Below are positions 1-12,061 of a stretch of 64,000 nt of DNA, one piece after another. The position numbers were made by a program, and so were the translations under genes. Numbering within the stretch: the stretch's first letter is position 1; the number at the start of each line of letters is the position of its first letter. Below the pieces are notes generated by a model. That model saw only the letters and a list, made by a program, of their open reading frames with translations, made no database searches and had not been told where the DNA came from. Source of the DNA: Osedax fenrisi (lineage: Eukaryota > Annelida > Polychaeta > Sabellida > Siboglinidae); the NCBI GenBank assembly GCA_964019155.1, contig OZ025241.1, positions 104,175,059 through 104,239,058 on the forward strand, written 5' to 3'.

Positions 1-890
1 GACGTAACCCGGAAAAGTTTCAAACAAATAAAATTGAATTGAATGATGAACAAAGAATAGTTTAAAACAAAATCTTACAAAGTGTAAATAACGAAGATGG
101 AAAATTGTTTTTCCTAGATGCCCCCGCAGGAACTGGAAAAACTTTGTTGATTAATGTATTGAAAGCTAAAATGAAGATGGCAAATAAAGAACATATTGCC
201 GTAACATCATCAGGAATAGCAGCAACTCTATTATTGAACTGTGGAACAGTCCATTCCATTTTTAAGATTCCAATACAGTTAAACGAAGATTCCATTTGCA
301 GCATAAAGAATAAATCAAAATTAGGGAAACTATTTAGAATCTGTAAATTTATTGTTTGGGATGAATGCACAATGACTCACAAGCACGCATTAGAATCCGT
401 CGATAGAATGGTAAGATACATAGTAAACAAAGATAAGCCGACAGGAGGATAGACATTAATACTTAGCGGAGATTTCAGACAAATCCTTCCAGTAGTTAAA
501 AGAGGTACAAAGACAGACCACATAAATTCGTGTTTGAAAACTTCAATAATGTGGAAAAATATAAGATTAACTAAAAACACGAGAGTATTCTTATCAAACA
601 ATCAAGATACAGTCATATTCGAAAATCATCTCTTAGATATATGTAATGGAATGACGCAGAAAAATAATGGTATGGATATTATCCCGTGCGGAAATTTAAT
701 GGAAAATTAAAATGAACTCATCACGAAAATTTATGAAAATGTAGAAGACAATTATTTGGATGAAAATTGGCTTTGCGAAAGATGTATATTAACACCTAAA
801 ATGATAATGTATATATAATAAATCAAAATTTACTACATAAATTTCCAGGAGAGATGGAAGTATATAGGTCCATAGACAGAGTACAAAAGA
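1..890 (+). pseudogene. PIF1/Helitron-type DNA helicase fragment, decayed
   Basis: One frame reads from base 3 as a superfamily 1 helicase of the PIF1/Helitron type. It has a Walker A motif (FLDAPAGTGKT, about 108-143), a Walker B-like region (FIVWDECTM, about 348-375) and the family motif LILSGDFRQILPVV (about 456-497). A later segment resembles the LPG/SIDxV region near 845-885, but in another frame. PIF1 family helicases unwind DNA 5'-3', and Helitron transposons carry such a domain. In-frame stops at 63-65, 450-452 and 708-710 plus a frameshift near 800 show it is not functional. The 5' end is cut by the window edge. No Rep nuclease part is visible, so Helitron versus captured PIF1 gene is open. 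Confidence 0.8.
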
Positions 891-1138
891 AAAGAAGTTG
901 TAAATTATTTTGTTATCTAAAATCTTCGGCGTCGCTTTTATGAAATATTTTTTTTACATTTTTTCGATATATTTGGAATTTTTTTTGAAATTTTTTTTTG
1001 AAATATTTGTAAACATTTTTTTGAAATTTAAAAAAAATATATTTTGTAATATTATTTATATTTTTTGTATTTTTAAAAAATAGTATTTGAAATATTTTTT
1101 TATATTTTTCTACTAATCGTTGAAATATTAATATTTTA
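891..1138. other. A/T homopolymer-rich stretch related to interior of the 32572 hAT-like element
   Basis: This stretch is rich in runs such as GAAATATTTTTTTTACATT. It resembles 33105-33310, which lies inside the hAT-like element at 32572-34083: both have an AAAATCTTC(g/a)GC start followed by TTTTTTTTACATT and TTTGTAAACATTTTTT. It is probably a fragment of the same or a related element. No terminal repeat is visible here and no gene is seen. Confidence 0.45.
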
Positions 1139-3034
1139 AGGGTTTGGATTTGATCTGGGTTTGGTCTGTGTTTGGGTTTGGGTTTGATCTGGGTTTGGTC
1201 TGGGTTTGGGTTTGATCTGGGTTTGGTCTGGGTTTGGGTTTTGTTTGGCTTTCAGTATTACGATACTTTCTGTATTAGGATACCTTCTGTATTAGATTAT
1301 ATTTTGGGTTTGGGTTTGGGTTTGGATTTGATCTGGGTTTGGTCTGGGTTTGGGTTTTGTTTGGCTTTCCGTATTACGATACTCTCTGTATTAGGATACC
1401 TTCTTTATTAGGATATTCCTGTATTAGGATACCTTCTGTATTAGGTTGTATTTTTGGTTTGGGTTTTGTTTGGGTTTGGGTTTGGGTTTGATCTGGGTTT
1501 GGGTTTTGTTTGGGTTTCCGTATTACGATAATCTCTGTATTAGGATACCTTCTGTATTAGGTTGTATTTTGGGTTTGGGTTTTGTTTAGTTTGGTCTGGG
1601 TTTGGGTTTAGGTTTTATCTGGGTTTGGTCTGGGTTTAGGTTTTGTTTGGGTTTGGGTTTGGGTTTGGTTTGGTCTGGGTTTGGGTTTGGGTTTGATCTG
1701 GGTTTGGGTTTTGTTTGGCTTTCCGTATTACGATACTCTCTGTATTAGGATACCTTCTTTATTAGGATATTCCTGTATTAGGATACCTTCTGTATTATGT
1801 TGTATTTTGGGTTTGGGTTTTGTTTGGGTTTGGGTTTGGGTTTGGGTTTTGTTTGGTTTGGTCTGGGTTTGGTCTGGGTTTGGGTTTTGTTTGGGTTTGG
1901 GTTTTGTTTTGGTTTGGGTTTGGGTTTGGGTTTGGGTTTGGTTTGGTCTGGGTTCGGGTTTGGGTTTGATCTGGGTTTGGGTTTTGTTTGGCTTTCCGTA
2001 TTACGATACTCTCTGTATTAGGATACCTTCTTTATTAGGATATTCCTGTATTAGGATACCTTCTGTATTAGGTTGTATTTTGGGTTTGGTTTTTGTTTGG
2101 GTTTGGGTTTGGGTTTGATCTGGGTTTGGGTTTCCGTATTACGATACTCTCTGTATTAGGATACCTTCTGTATTAGGTTGTATTTTGGGTTTAGGTTTTG
2201 TTTGGGTTTGGGTTTGGATATGATCTGGGTTTGGTCTGGGTTTGGGTTTGGGATTGATCTGAGTTTGGGTTTTGTTTGGGTTTGGGTTTTGTTTGGGTTT
2301 GGGTTTTGTTTGGGTTTGGTTTGGTCTGGGTTTGGGTTTGGGTTTGATCTGGGTTTGATCTGGGTTTGGTCTGGGTATGGGTTTTGTTTGGCTTTCCGTA
2401 TTACGATACTCTCTGTATTAGGATACCTTCTTTATTAGGATATTCCTGTATTAGGATACCTTCTGTATTAGGTTGTATTTTGAGTTTGGGTTTTGTTTGG
2501 GTTTGGGTTTTGTTTGGGTTTGGGTTTGGTTTGGTCTGGTTTTGGGTTTGGCTTTGTTTTGGTCTGGGTTTGGGTTTGGGTTTGATCTGGGTTTGATCTG
2601 GGTTTGATCTGGGTTTGGTCTGGGTTTGGGTTTTGTTTGGCTTTCCGTATTACGATACTCTCTGTATTAGGATACCTTCTTTATTAGGATATTCCTGTAT
2701 TAGGATACCTTCTGTATTAGGTTGTATTTTGGGTTTGGGTTTGGGTTTGATCTGGGTTTTGGTTTTGTTTGGGTTTCCGTATTACGATACTCTCTGTATT
2801 AGGATACCTTCTGAATTAGGTTGTATTTTGGGTTTGGGTTTTGTTTGGCTTTCCGTAATACGATACTCTCTGTATTAGGATACTTTCTTTATTAGGATAT
2901 TCCTGTATTAGGATACCTTCTGTATTAAGTTGTATTTTGGGTTTGGGTTTGGGTTTGATCTGGGTTTGGGTTTGGGTTTGATCTGGGTTTGGGTTTTGTT
3001 TGGGTTTCCGTATTACGATATTCTCTGTATTAGG
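1139..3034 (+). repeat. Interstitial telomere-like array, G-rich strand arm
   Basis: Blocks of GGGTTT-type repeats (TTTGGG, TTTTGGG, TCTGGG, GATCTGGG variants) alternate about eleven times with a conserved spacer. The spacer runs CCGTATTACGATACTCTC, then two to four degenerate copies of TGTATTAGGATACC-like units, then TTGTATTTTGGG. The G-rich strand is the plus strand, so the repeat points right. The TCTGGG variants are absent from the terminal array at 61386-64000. The open frames here (GLGLGLIWVW-type translations) are repeat shadows, not genes. Confidence 0.9.
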
Positions 3035-3074
3035 TATCGTAAAAGGTATCCTAATACAGAGTATCGTAATACGG
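3008..3074. repeat. Inversion axis of the telomere-like array
   Basis: The spacer element at 3008-3034 (CCGTATTACGATATTC...TATTAGG) is followed, after about 15 bases, by its own reverse complement at 3050-3074 (CCTAATACAGAG...TAATACGG). From here the whole array switches from T/G-rich to A/C-rich on the plus strand. The axis lies near 3042. The arms are similar in content but not mirror copies in block order or length. Confidence 0.9.
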
Positions 3075-6000
3075 ACACCCAAACAAAACCCAAACCCAAA
3101 CCCAAACCAAAACCCAAACTCAAAACAAAACCAAACACAAACATAAACAAAACCAAACCGAAACCAAAACAAAACCCAAACCCAAACAAAACCCAAACCC
3201 AAACAAAACCCAAACCCAAAATACTATCTAATAAGGAAGGTATTATAGTACAGGAATATCCTAATACAGAAGGTATTCTAATACAGTAAGATTCGTAATA
3301 CGGAAACCCAAACAAAACCCAAACCCAGATCAAACCCAAACCCAAACCCAAACTCAAAATAAAACCAAACCAAAACACAAACAAAACCAAACCGAAACCA
3401 AAACAAAACCCAAACCCAAAATATAACCTAATACAGAAGGTATCCTAATACAGAGAGTATCGTAATACGGAAACCCAAACAAAACCCAAACCCAAAATAC
3501 AATATAATAAGGAAGGTATCCTAGTACAGGAATATCCTAATACAGAAGGTATCCTAATACAGAGAGTATCGTAATACGGAAACCAAAACAAAACCAAAAC
3601 CCAGATCAAATCCAAACCCAAACCAAAACCCAAACCAAAACCCAAAACAAACCCAAACCCAAACAAAACCCAAACCCAAACAAAACCCAAACCCAAAATA
3701 CAACCTAATACAGAAGGTATCCTAATACAGAGAGTATCGTAATACGGAAACCCAAACAAAACCCAAACCCAAACCTAAAATACAATCTAATAAAGAATGT
3801 ATCCTAGTACAGGAATATCCTAATATAGAATGTATCCTAATACAGAGAGCATCGTAATACAGAGAATATCGTAATACGGAAACCCAAACACAAACCCAAA
3901 CCCAAACCCAAATCAAACCCAAACCCAAAATACAACCTAATAATGAAGGTGTCCTAGTACAGGAATATCCTAATACAGAAGGTAACCTAATACAGAGAGT
4001 ATCGTAATACGGAAACCCAAACAAAAACCAAACCCTGATCAAACCCAAACCCAAACCCAAACTCAAAACAAAATCAAACCCAAACCCAAACAAAATCAAA
4101 ACCCAGATCAAACCCAAACCCAAAATAAAACATAATACAGAAAGTATCCTAATACAGAGTATCGTAATACGGAAACCCAAACAAAACCCAAACCCAGATC
4201 AAACCCAAACTCAAAACAAAACCAAACACAAACATAAACAAAACCAAACCGAAACCAAAACAAAACCCAAACCCAAAATACTATCTAATAAGGAAGGTAT
4301 CATAGTACAGGAATATCCTAATACAGAAGGTATCCTAATACAGAGAGTATCGTAATACGAAAATCCAAACAAAACCCAAACCCAGATCAAACCCAAACAC
4401 AAAATAAAACCAAACCCAAACCCAAAATACAACCTAATACAGAAGGTATCCTAATACAGAGAGTATCGTAATACGGAAACCCAAATAAAAAACCCAAACC
4501 CAAAATACAATATAATAAGGAAGGTATCCTAGTACAGGAATATCCTAATACAGAAAGTATCCTAATACAAAGAGTATCGTAATACGGAAACCAAAACAAA
4601 ACCAAAACCCAGATCAAATCCAAACCCAAACCAAAACCCAAAACAAAACCAAACCCAAACAAAACCCAAACCCAAACAAAACCCAAACCCAAAATACAAC
4701 CTAATTCAGAAGGTATCCTAATACAGAGTGTATCGTAATACGGAAACCCAAACAAAACCCAAACCCAAACCTAAAATACAATCTAATAAAGAATGTATCC
4801 TAGTACAGGAATATCCTAATATATAATGTATCCTAATACAGAGAGTATCGTAATACAGAGAATATCGTAATACGGAAACCCAAACACAAACCCAAACCCA
4901 AACCCAAACCAAACCCAAAATACAACATAATAATGAAGGTGTCCTAGTACAGGAATATCCTAATACAGAAGGTAACCTAATACAGAGAGTATCGTAATAC
5001 GGAAACCCAAATAAAACCAAAACCCAGATCAAACCCAAACCCAAACCCAAAACAAAACCAAATCCAAAATACAACCTAATACAGAATGTATCCTAATACA
5101 GAGAGTATCGTAATACGGAAACCCAAACAAAAACCAAACCCTGATCAAACCCAAACCCAAACTCAAAACAAAATCAAACCCAAACCCAAACAAAATCAAA
5201 ACCCAGATCAAACCCAAACCCAAAATAAAACCTAATACAGAAAGTATCCTAATACAGAGTATCGTAATACGGAAACCCAAACAAAACCCAAACCTAGATC
5301 AAACCCAAACTAAAAAAAAAACCAAACACAAACATAAACAAAACCAAACCGAAACCAAAACAAAACCCAAACCCAAAATACTATCTAATAAGGAAGGTAT
5401 CATAGTACAGGAATATCCTAATACAGAAGGTATCCTAATACAGAGAGTATCGTAATATGGAAATCCAAATAAAACCCAAACCCAGATCAAACCCAAACCC
5501 AAACCCAAAATAAAACCAAACCCAAACCAAAAATACAACCTAATACAGAAGGTATCCTAATACAGAGAGTATCGTAATACGGAAACCCAAACAAAACCCA
5601 AACCCAAAATACAATCCATTAAGAAAGGTATCCTAGTACAGGAATATCCTAATACAGAAGGTATCCTAATACAGAGAGTATCGTAATACGAAAATCCAAA
5701 CAAAACCTAAACCCAGATCAAACCCAAACCCAAACCCAAACCCAAAACAAAACCAAACCCAAACCCAAACAAAACACAAACAAAACCCAAACCCAAAATA
5801 CAACCTAATACAGAAGGTATCCTAATACAGAGATTATCGTAATACGGAAAACCAAACAAAACCCAAACCCAAACCCAAAATACAACCTAATAATGAAAGT
5901 ATCCTAGTACACAAATATCCTAATACAGAAGGTATCCTAATACAGAGAGTATCGTAATACAGAGAATATCGTAATACGGAAACCCAAACACAAACACAAA

Positions 6001-6671
6001 CCCAAACCCAAACCTAAAATACAACCTAATAAGGAAGGTATCCTAGTACAGGAATATCCTAATACAGAAGGTATCCTAATACAGATAATATCGTAATACG
6101 GAAACCCAAACCCAAACCCAAACCCAAAATAAAACCAAAGCCAAACTCAAAATACAACCTAATAATGAAGGTATCATAGTACAGGAATATCCTAATACAG
6201 AAGATATCCTAATACAGAAAGTATCGTAATACGGAAACCCAAACAAAACCCAAACCCAGATCAAACCCAAACCCAAACAAAACCAAACCGAAACCCAAAA
6301 TACAACCTAATACAGAAGGTATCCTAATAAAGAGAGTATCGTAATACGGAAACCCAAACAAAACCCAAACCCAACCCCAAACTAAAACCAAACAAAACCC
6401 AAACCCAAACCCAAAACAAAACCAAACCTAAACAAAACCCAAACCCAAAATACAACATAATACAGAAGGTATCCTAATACAGAGAGTATCGTTATACAGA
6501 AACCCAAACAAACCCCAAACCCAAACCCAAACCCAAAATACAGCCTAATAATGAAGGTATCCTAGTACAGGAATATCCTAATACAGAAGGTATCCTAATA
6601 CAGAGAGTATCGTAATACGGAAACCCAAACAAAACCCAAACCCAAAATACAATCCAATAAGGAAGGTGTCC
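3075..6671 (-). repeat. Interstitial telomere-like array, C-rich strand arm
   Basis: This is the same repeat and spacer as the left arm, in reverse orientation (CCCAAA/CCCAGA blocks and a CGTAATACGG spacer), with roughly 26 spacer copies over 3.6 kb. Several groups of blocks recur as higher-order units: about 4180-4440 resembles 5270-5560, and 3700-4060 resembles 4720-5060. That points to unequal exchange or segmental copying within the array. The array ends at about 6671 against unrelated sequence. Confidence 0.9.
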
Positions 6672-6854
6672 TACAAAACTATATTGTTTAAAGGTATGGA
6701 ATTCAGTTATCAAGTCGTCTGAATCCCAGTTGAATCGTTTCGCTATCGTATGATCCATGTCCAGCGTATACGTCAATGTGCGTACTATAGTGTATTGTAC
6801 AGATTCGAAAGTAGGTATCGTATGATAAGTATCGTCTTCAGTAGCGTATATTGA
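6672..6854 (-). other. Possible coding remnant abutting the array (low confidence)
   Basis: A minus-strand frame stays open for about 60 codons from a stop at 6855-6857 down to the array edge, with mixed codon use unlike the AT-rich DNA on its right. It includes peptides such as DMDHTIAKRFNWDSDDLITE. No family is recognised. Upstream sequence contains CGTATGATA/GTAGCGTAT repeats that resemble the array spacer, so it may instead be degenerate repeat. It faces into the array, as the island at 60962-61084 does. Confidence 0.3.
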
Positions 6855-6857
6855 TTA

Positions 6858-8730
6858 TCGTGTGTATGCGGTAGCGTATGTCGAGTAGCGTATGATAGGG
6901 CACACACTAATAATATCTAGGAATAACCTATAGGTATAGGAATAACCTATAGGAAACTAACCGTGTCGAGCATTCTTGTCGAGCATAGTTCCGTGTTCGA
7001 TTTCCCTGCTGCCATCATGTTATAATATGATGCCTCTATGTATTAGAATGTAGTACCTGTGGTATGTAGTTATGGTATTATCCTAACGTTGTAAAAATCC
7101 AGTATAGTATAGATAAAGAATACACAGTATACACGGCAACATTTGTTTATTAATATAGATATAGATATAGATTTCGTTATAGAATAGTGAAGCATGTATG
7201 TTCACGTGTGTGCGTTAAGAGTTAAGAGTGATTTTATTTTACATATCATACTGCTTCATATTAAATTCTATAGATATGATGCTCATGATACTAATACATT
7301 TTATTAAACCATATACATTTTGGTTCATTATTGGTGATGCGACGGAGGTTTAAAAAAAAATTATTACAACAACAAAATCTCGAAATGTCGTTATTCCTAT
7401 GTAATTGTATTGTATATGTTTATAATCAAATGTCCTTAAGGACATTTATTTGAATTCTGTACATTTTATTTGTATTTTATTGTAATGGGTATATAATAAT
7501 GAGTACTTTTTTTAAATACTATATTCTTCTAATAGATAACATTAATATATAGTCAATATTATCTATAGTATCCCTAATTACAATATTAGTTATTAGATAA
7601 TTAATTTAAACAATAAAATAAATGTTATATATAGACAAATTTTCTAAAAATATAGGCCATGGCCAAAGTGCACTTTGCCTATTTATTAAAATTATAAAGA
7701 GCTATTTTTTAAAATTGATAATACTTGTACGTTAAAATATAACATCTTAAGATGAGGTAGAAACAAAAAAAAATATTTATCTTAAAATTTGTAAAGGTAC
7801 ATTATATCCACAAAAAAAATGGTAATTTTTTTATGATTTTTAACAAAATTAAAGAAATACCAGGGTAGTTATTATTTTTTTATAGTTATTATAATATATA
7901 GTGATTAATTAATTGTTTTTTTATTATATATAATATAGATTTATCAAATATAACAATTCTGTACAAAATTATGAGAGGTCAACAAAAATTCTGGAAAATC
8001 CTATAATTTGAAAAAAAAATCCTAGAAATTAAATTATTTTTTTTATAGATTTTATATCATTCATAGGAACTATACACATTACACATATTCTGAAAATGTT
8101 ATGATTATATCTTAATTATAAATGTGAAAAATATAAATATTTGTTTTTTTTTTGGAATTTTCCTATCTTTTTTGTAAAGTGAACATGCCCTCGCACAGCA
8201 AATATTGACTTAAATCAAAATAAATTTGTTTGGTTATTCTCAATACTAAATTGTTGATGAATCATGTGAAACAGCCGAATCCATCACCAACATCATGTCT
8301 AAAATCACTCTTAGTGTGCGTGCACGAGGATACGAAATGATAATTAGTGCAATATAAATCACCAGTCACGTTGGCTTGGGATGCACGCGCGGGGCGGTGG
8401 GTGTATATGGTACGTGTGGGCGTGGCTATACGCCATACATTTGTACTTCATATAAACGTATCTATAAATAGATGATATCAATAGTATTGGTTCAATACAT
8501 GTGTACAGTATATATACATAGGTGATATCATTACAGTTTAGAACTTAAGTTAAATAATTACCATTGACTTACATTTTGAACTTAATTTTTTGATATAAGT
8601 TGAATGCTGGGTTATTCTATATAGGAATAGAAAATACTTTATATGTCCCTTATTTGTCTATACCAGGATTAAAAAATCCTTTATTTTATCCTTAGCAGGA
8701 ATCAGAAAGTTCGTTATTTTGTCCTTATTT
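6858..8730. other. AT-rich intergenic DNA, no gene seen
   Basis: This is non-coding AT-rich sequence. Short CGTAT-type repeats continue to about 6905. A less AT-rich stretch near 8270-8440 (GTGCACGAGG, GGGGCGGTGGGTG) has no long frame. TGTCCTTAAGGACA at 7431-7444 is a 14-bp palindrome. Stop codons are frequent in all frames and no element ends were recognised. Confidence 0.6.
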
Positions 8731-8740
8731 ATCCTTACAT

Positions 8741-11700
8741 TACTTTACTTACTTACTTTCGTCGAGCTCTCGCTCGACTCAATTTTGACAGTTTCTTCCA
8801 TTTACCACGATCCATCATCACAGAACGAATCTCATCGATACTCTCAAGGTCAGTTTGAAGTTTTAGAGCATCTACAAATGTAAGCTGCTGACGTCCTCTT
8901 CTTCTCTTTCCTCGTGTGGTCGTCCATAGAACTAGATTATGGGCCATATCTTCTTTGTGACGTACACAGTGTCCAGCAAGATTCAGCATTCTTTCAGAGA
9001 TTATATCTGTTACTTTAGGTAAACCATTATACAGTTTTTCGTTGTTCGTTTTACTTTTCCATGAGATATTTTGTGCCATGCGTAGTAAGCGAGTATAGCA
9101 TCCATCTATCCGTTTTCTCAGCTTACTGTCTACGGTCAAGCATTGACTTCCATATAGCAGAACGGTTTCAACAGTAGCTTTAAAGGCCCGGATCTTTAAC
9201 TGATTACTCATGTTAGATGTCCATAGTCGATTCATTCTGTGCTTAACCGTCCAAGCAAGAGCCTTTCTGATTTCAAAGTCATTTTCAGAACTTGAAATCC
9301 ATGCTCCCAGATATTTGTAATTGGACACTTATTTTATTGTTTTACCACTTATTTTTTTAATAAATGGGGATTGTTGAAGGTTATATCCGATAACTTCTGT
9401 TTTTCTAGTGTTTAGCGTTAGACCTATTATTCCAGCTTCTAATTCAACTCTCTGTAACAGTTATTGAGCTTGGTGTAGTTCTTGATATATCAGTGCTATA
9501 TCGTCAGCATAACTTAGATCGGTTATAACAACTGCTGGTTCTCTACTACATCTTCTCTCTGTTAACTTGAAACCGAGATTGTAATCATTTTCACCAAATA
9601 CTTGACGTATTATGTAGTCTAGAGTTATGATAAATAAGAAGGGTGCTAGAGTGTCTCCCTGTAGCACACCCTTTGAAATTTTGAAGAATTCTGTTTCGCC
9701 ATCAGGTGTTATAATTCTCGCTTCAGTGTTTTCATAGAATAGTGCTATTGCATTGGTTATGATAGATGGTATACCATATGCTGCTAACATTTTTAGCATT
9801 TTCCCGCGATCAATAGGCGATCAATTTTCCTACTATCAAATGCTTTTTTGAAATCAACAAAAATAATAACTGATTTTAGGTCATGGCTCTTATTCCTTCA
9901 ATTAACCTTATCAGTGTAATGATGTGTGCCATTGTAGATCTACCGGATCTGAACCCATTTTGGTTTGGTCTTAATAGAGGGTCAATATACGATTGAATGC
10001 GATTTAATAACATATTGTTAATTATTTTTGCGATGACTGCTGATAATGCAATTCCTCTATAGTTACCAACTTCTTCTAGGTTGCCAGATTTTGGAATAGG
10101 AACTATATCACATTTATACCATTGAGCTGGTTTTTTACTTTGTATTAGCATTTGATTTGCAAATTCGAGGATTATATCATCAAGGTTAGTATATTTAAAA
10201 ACTTCTGGGGGTATGCCACCAGGACCAGTTGCTTTTACCATCGATAAGATTATTCTTTACTTTAGTGTATTCGCTATTCGTAAAATAACCAACGGATATA
10301 TCAAGAGTTTCAGGATAGATAACTTTGATTTCAGTATTATTAATTTCATGTTTATCACCTAGGAGTTTCTTAAAGTATTCATACCATATTGTTAATCGGT
10401 CTTCCTTATTTCTTGCTTTGGTAATACATCTTATCGAGAGTTTCCGACCAGTAATCTTATTAATTAATTTCCAACTGGCTGCGTGTTTGGATAGCTTATT
10501 TGCCTGCTCAATACCTTGAATATCTCTATCGAGTTCTTCAGATTCAATATTATCATATTCAGATTGGAGTTTCTGTTTTGCATGTCTAAGGGTATCTTGG
10601 TTACTATCTGTTGGCGTTTTTGAGTAAATACTAAAAGCTACGTTAACCTTATATCTGGCATCAATGATTCTTGTGTCTTCAGATATGATCTTTATTTTCA
10701 GCTTTTCTTTCTTTGGAATTAGTAGGTTTGATGATTCATCATTAGCTTTAACAAAGTTTTCGTAGTGAGATGTTGCGCTCCCGTCACAGTCTTTGTTTTT
10801 GTTTAAAATTTCAAATCTGTTTCGAGTCATAATGGAATATTCTTTACTTGTATTTTTATTTTTAAGAACAGACCAGTCATATGTCCTTCTTTTTGTTCGC
10901 TTTTTATTTGATCTTAAACTTAGTTTTATCATGGCAGTAATTATCCGGTGGTCAGATCCAATACTACTGAAGGAATTGTATGCTTCGCAGTTTTTCACAC
11001 TGTTCATCCATTTTTTCCGTATCATTATATAATCGACTTGGGTTTTTATACCTCCAGTATCTGAGAGGAAGATCCACAACTTACCTTTTCTTTTTTGAAA
11101 GTGGATATTTGTTGTTATCATATCTGCTTCCTCTGCATAGTCGATAGCGAGTTTTCCATTGGTATTTGTAGATTGGTGAAATGTGAATTTATTGTCAGTA
11201 TCATAGCTACCAATGTGGGCATTAAAATCTCCAACTGTTAGTAGTACGTTGTATTTTGGTATAGTTGCAGTAGCTTGTGTAAGTTGGTAGTAGTGCTCTG
11301 CAGCATCGTTTCTATATTCGCATGGAGAATGGTGTATTATTATTGTTGTCATTGGATTTCCATTAAAATTGACTATCAATATACGTTCATTCCATTTTTT
11401 AATTTCGGTTATGACATTTTCTGAAGATCTGTCTACCATAATTCCTATGCCTCCAACGGAAGCACTATTTGAGTTACTCCATGCTGAGCTAGTAATCAGA
11501 GTTAAATTACCAATATTTTCATATATAATTTTATCTGTATGATTGATCTTGTGATCGACTATGCCTAGTATGTTAATGTTGTTCATTTTCATGTTATTTG
11601 CGAGTTCTTCTTTTTTTGATTATAAACGGATTGTTCTAACGTTCATAATGGATATATTTAATATTTTTCTGCATTTTAATAGTTTGTTTTTAGCCCTCAT

Positions 11701-12051
11701 GTATTTGTTGTCAAGTATATCCCTTTCTTTCGGGTTTGGAGATATACCGTCATTTTCGATTTTATTTTGATCCACATCTACAGTCGGAAGCTGGGTGGTG
11801 TTGTAAGCAGGGGCTTTAACCCTGGAGCTGTTTGTTGTACTTGTCATAATTGGGTTGTCTTTGCTGATATACCAACATTGGTCGCAACTCCTAATGTCGG
11901 TTACTTCCATTTAGTCTGACATCTCATCCCTAATCTTTATAACATATGCTTGAAGCTACTAGAGATTGTTAATCCCTGTTACCATAGTTCAAGGAAGCAT
12001 TGATGCGCGCAAGCCTTTCTACCATGGCAAGGTGGAAGCGTTAGAAAGGTA
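8741..12051 (-). mobile_element. Near full-length APE-type LINE with 10-bp target-site duplication
   Basis: The insertion is flanked by ATCCTTACAT at 8731-8740 and again at 12052-12061, which defines a 3311-bp element on the minus strand. Its 3' end (left) carries a short TAAG-type simple-repeat tail (about 8741-8760). Its 5' end (right) has a leader of about 140 bases before the ORF. It has an endonuclease and a reverse transcriptase but no RNase H and no separate ORF1. The perfect TSD and long readable frames suggest a fairly recent insertion. Confidence 0.85.
8753..11910 (-). pseudogene. Endonuclease-reverse transcriptase polyprotein of LINE (frameshifted)
   Basis: Read on the minus strand, the order is as follows. 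A short N-terminal segment starts with an ATG at 11908-11910. Then comes an APE-like endonuclease (about 11640-10880) with a MNVRT start, GDFNAHIG, QVDYIMI and a C-terminal GSDHRI. A linker follows, then a reverse transcriptase with KATGPGGIPPE (about 10225), NYRGIALS, NQNGFRSGRST, VDFKKAFDS (about 9840), LQGDTLAPFLF and the catalytic YADDIA (about 9500). The C-terminal domain begins with NYKYLGAW (about 9320). Frame changes near 11600, 10235 and 9870, and in-frame stops near 9462 and 9330, break it. It resembles the endonuclease-reverse transcriptase family common in invertebrate genomes; the exact clade (RTE-like or other) is not settled. Confidence 0.85.
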
Positions 12052-12061
12052 ATCCTTACAT

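Noticed and set aside
3008..3074. Inverted array dismissed as a pure assembly fold-back
   Set aside because: The arms differ in length (1.9 versus 3.6 kb) and block order, so a simple fold-back is unlikely, although read-level proof is still needed.
1172..6776. Many open frames of 60-150 codons on both strands (GLGLGLIWVW, LFGFPYYDTLCIRIPS types)
   Set aside because: They are translations of T/G-rich 6-bp blocks and the repeated spacer. Several frames are open at once because the repeat lacks stops, so there is no gene.
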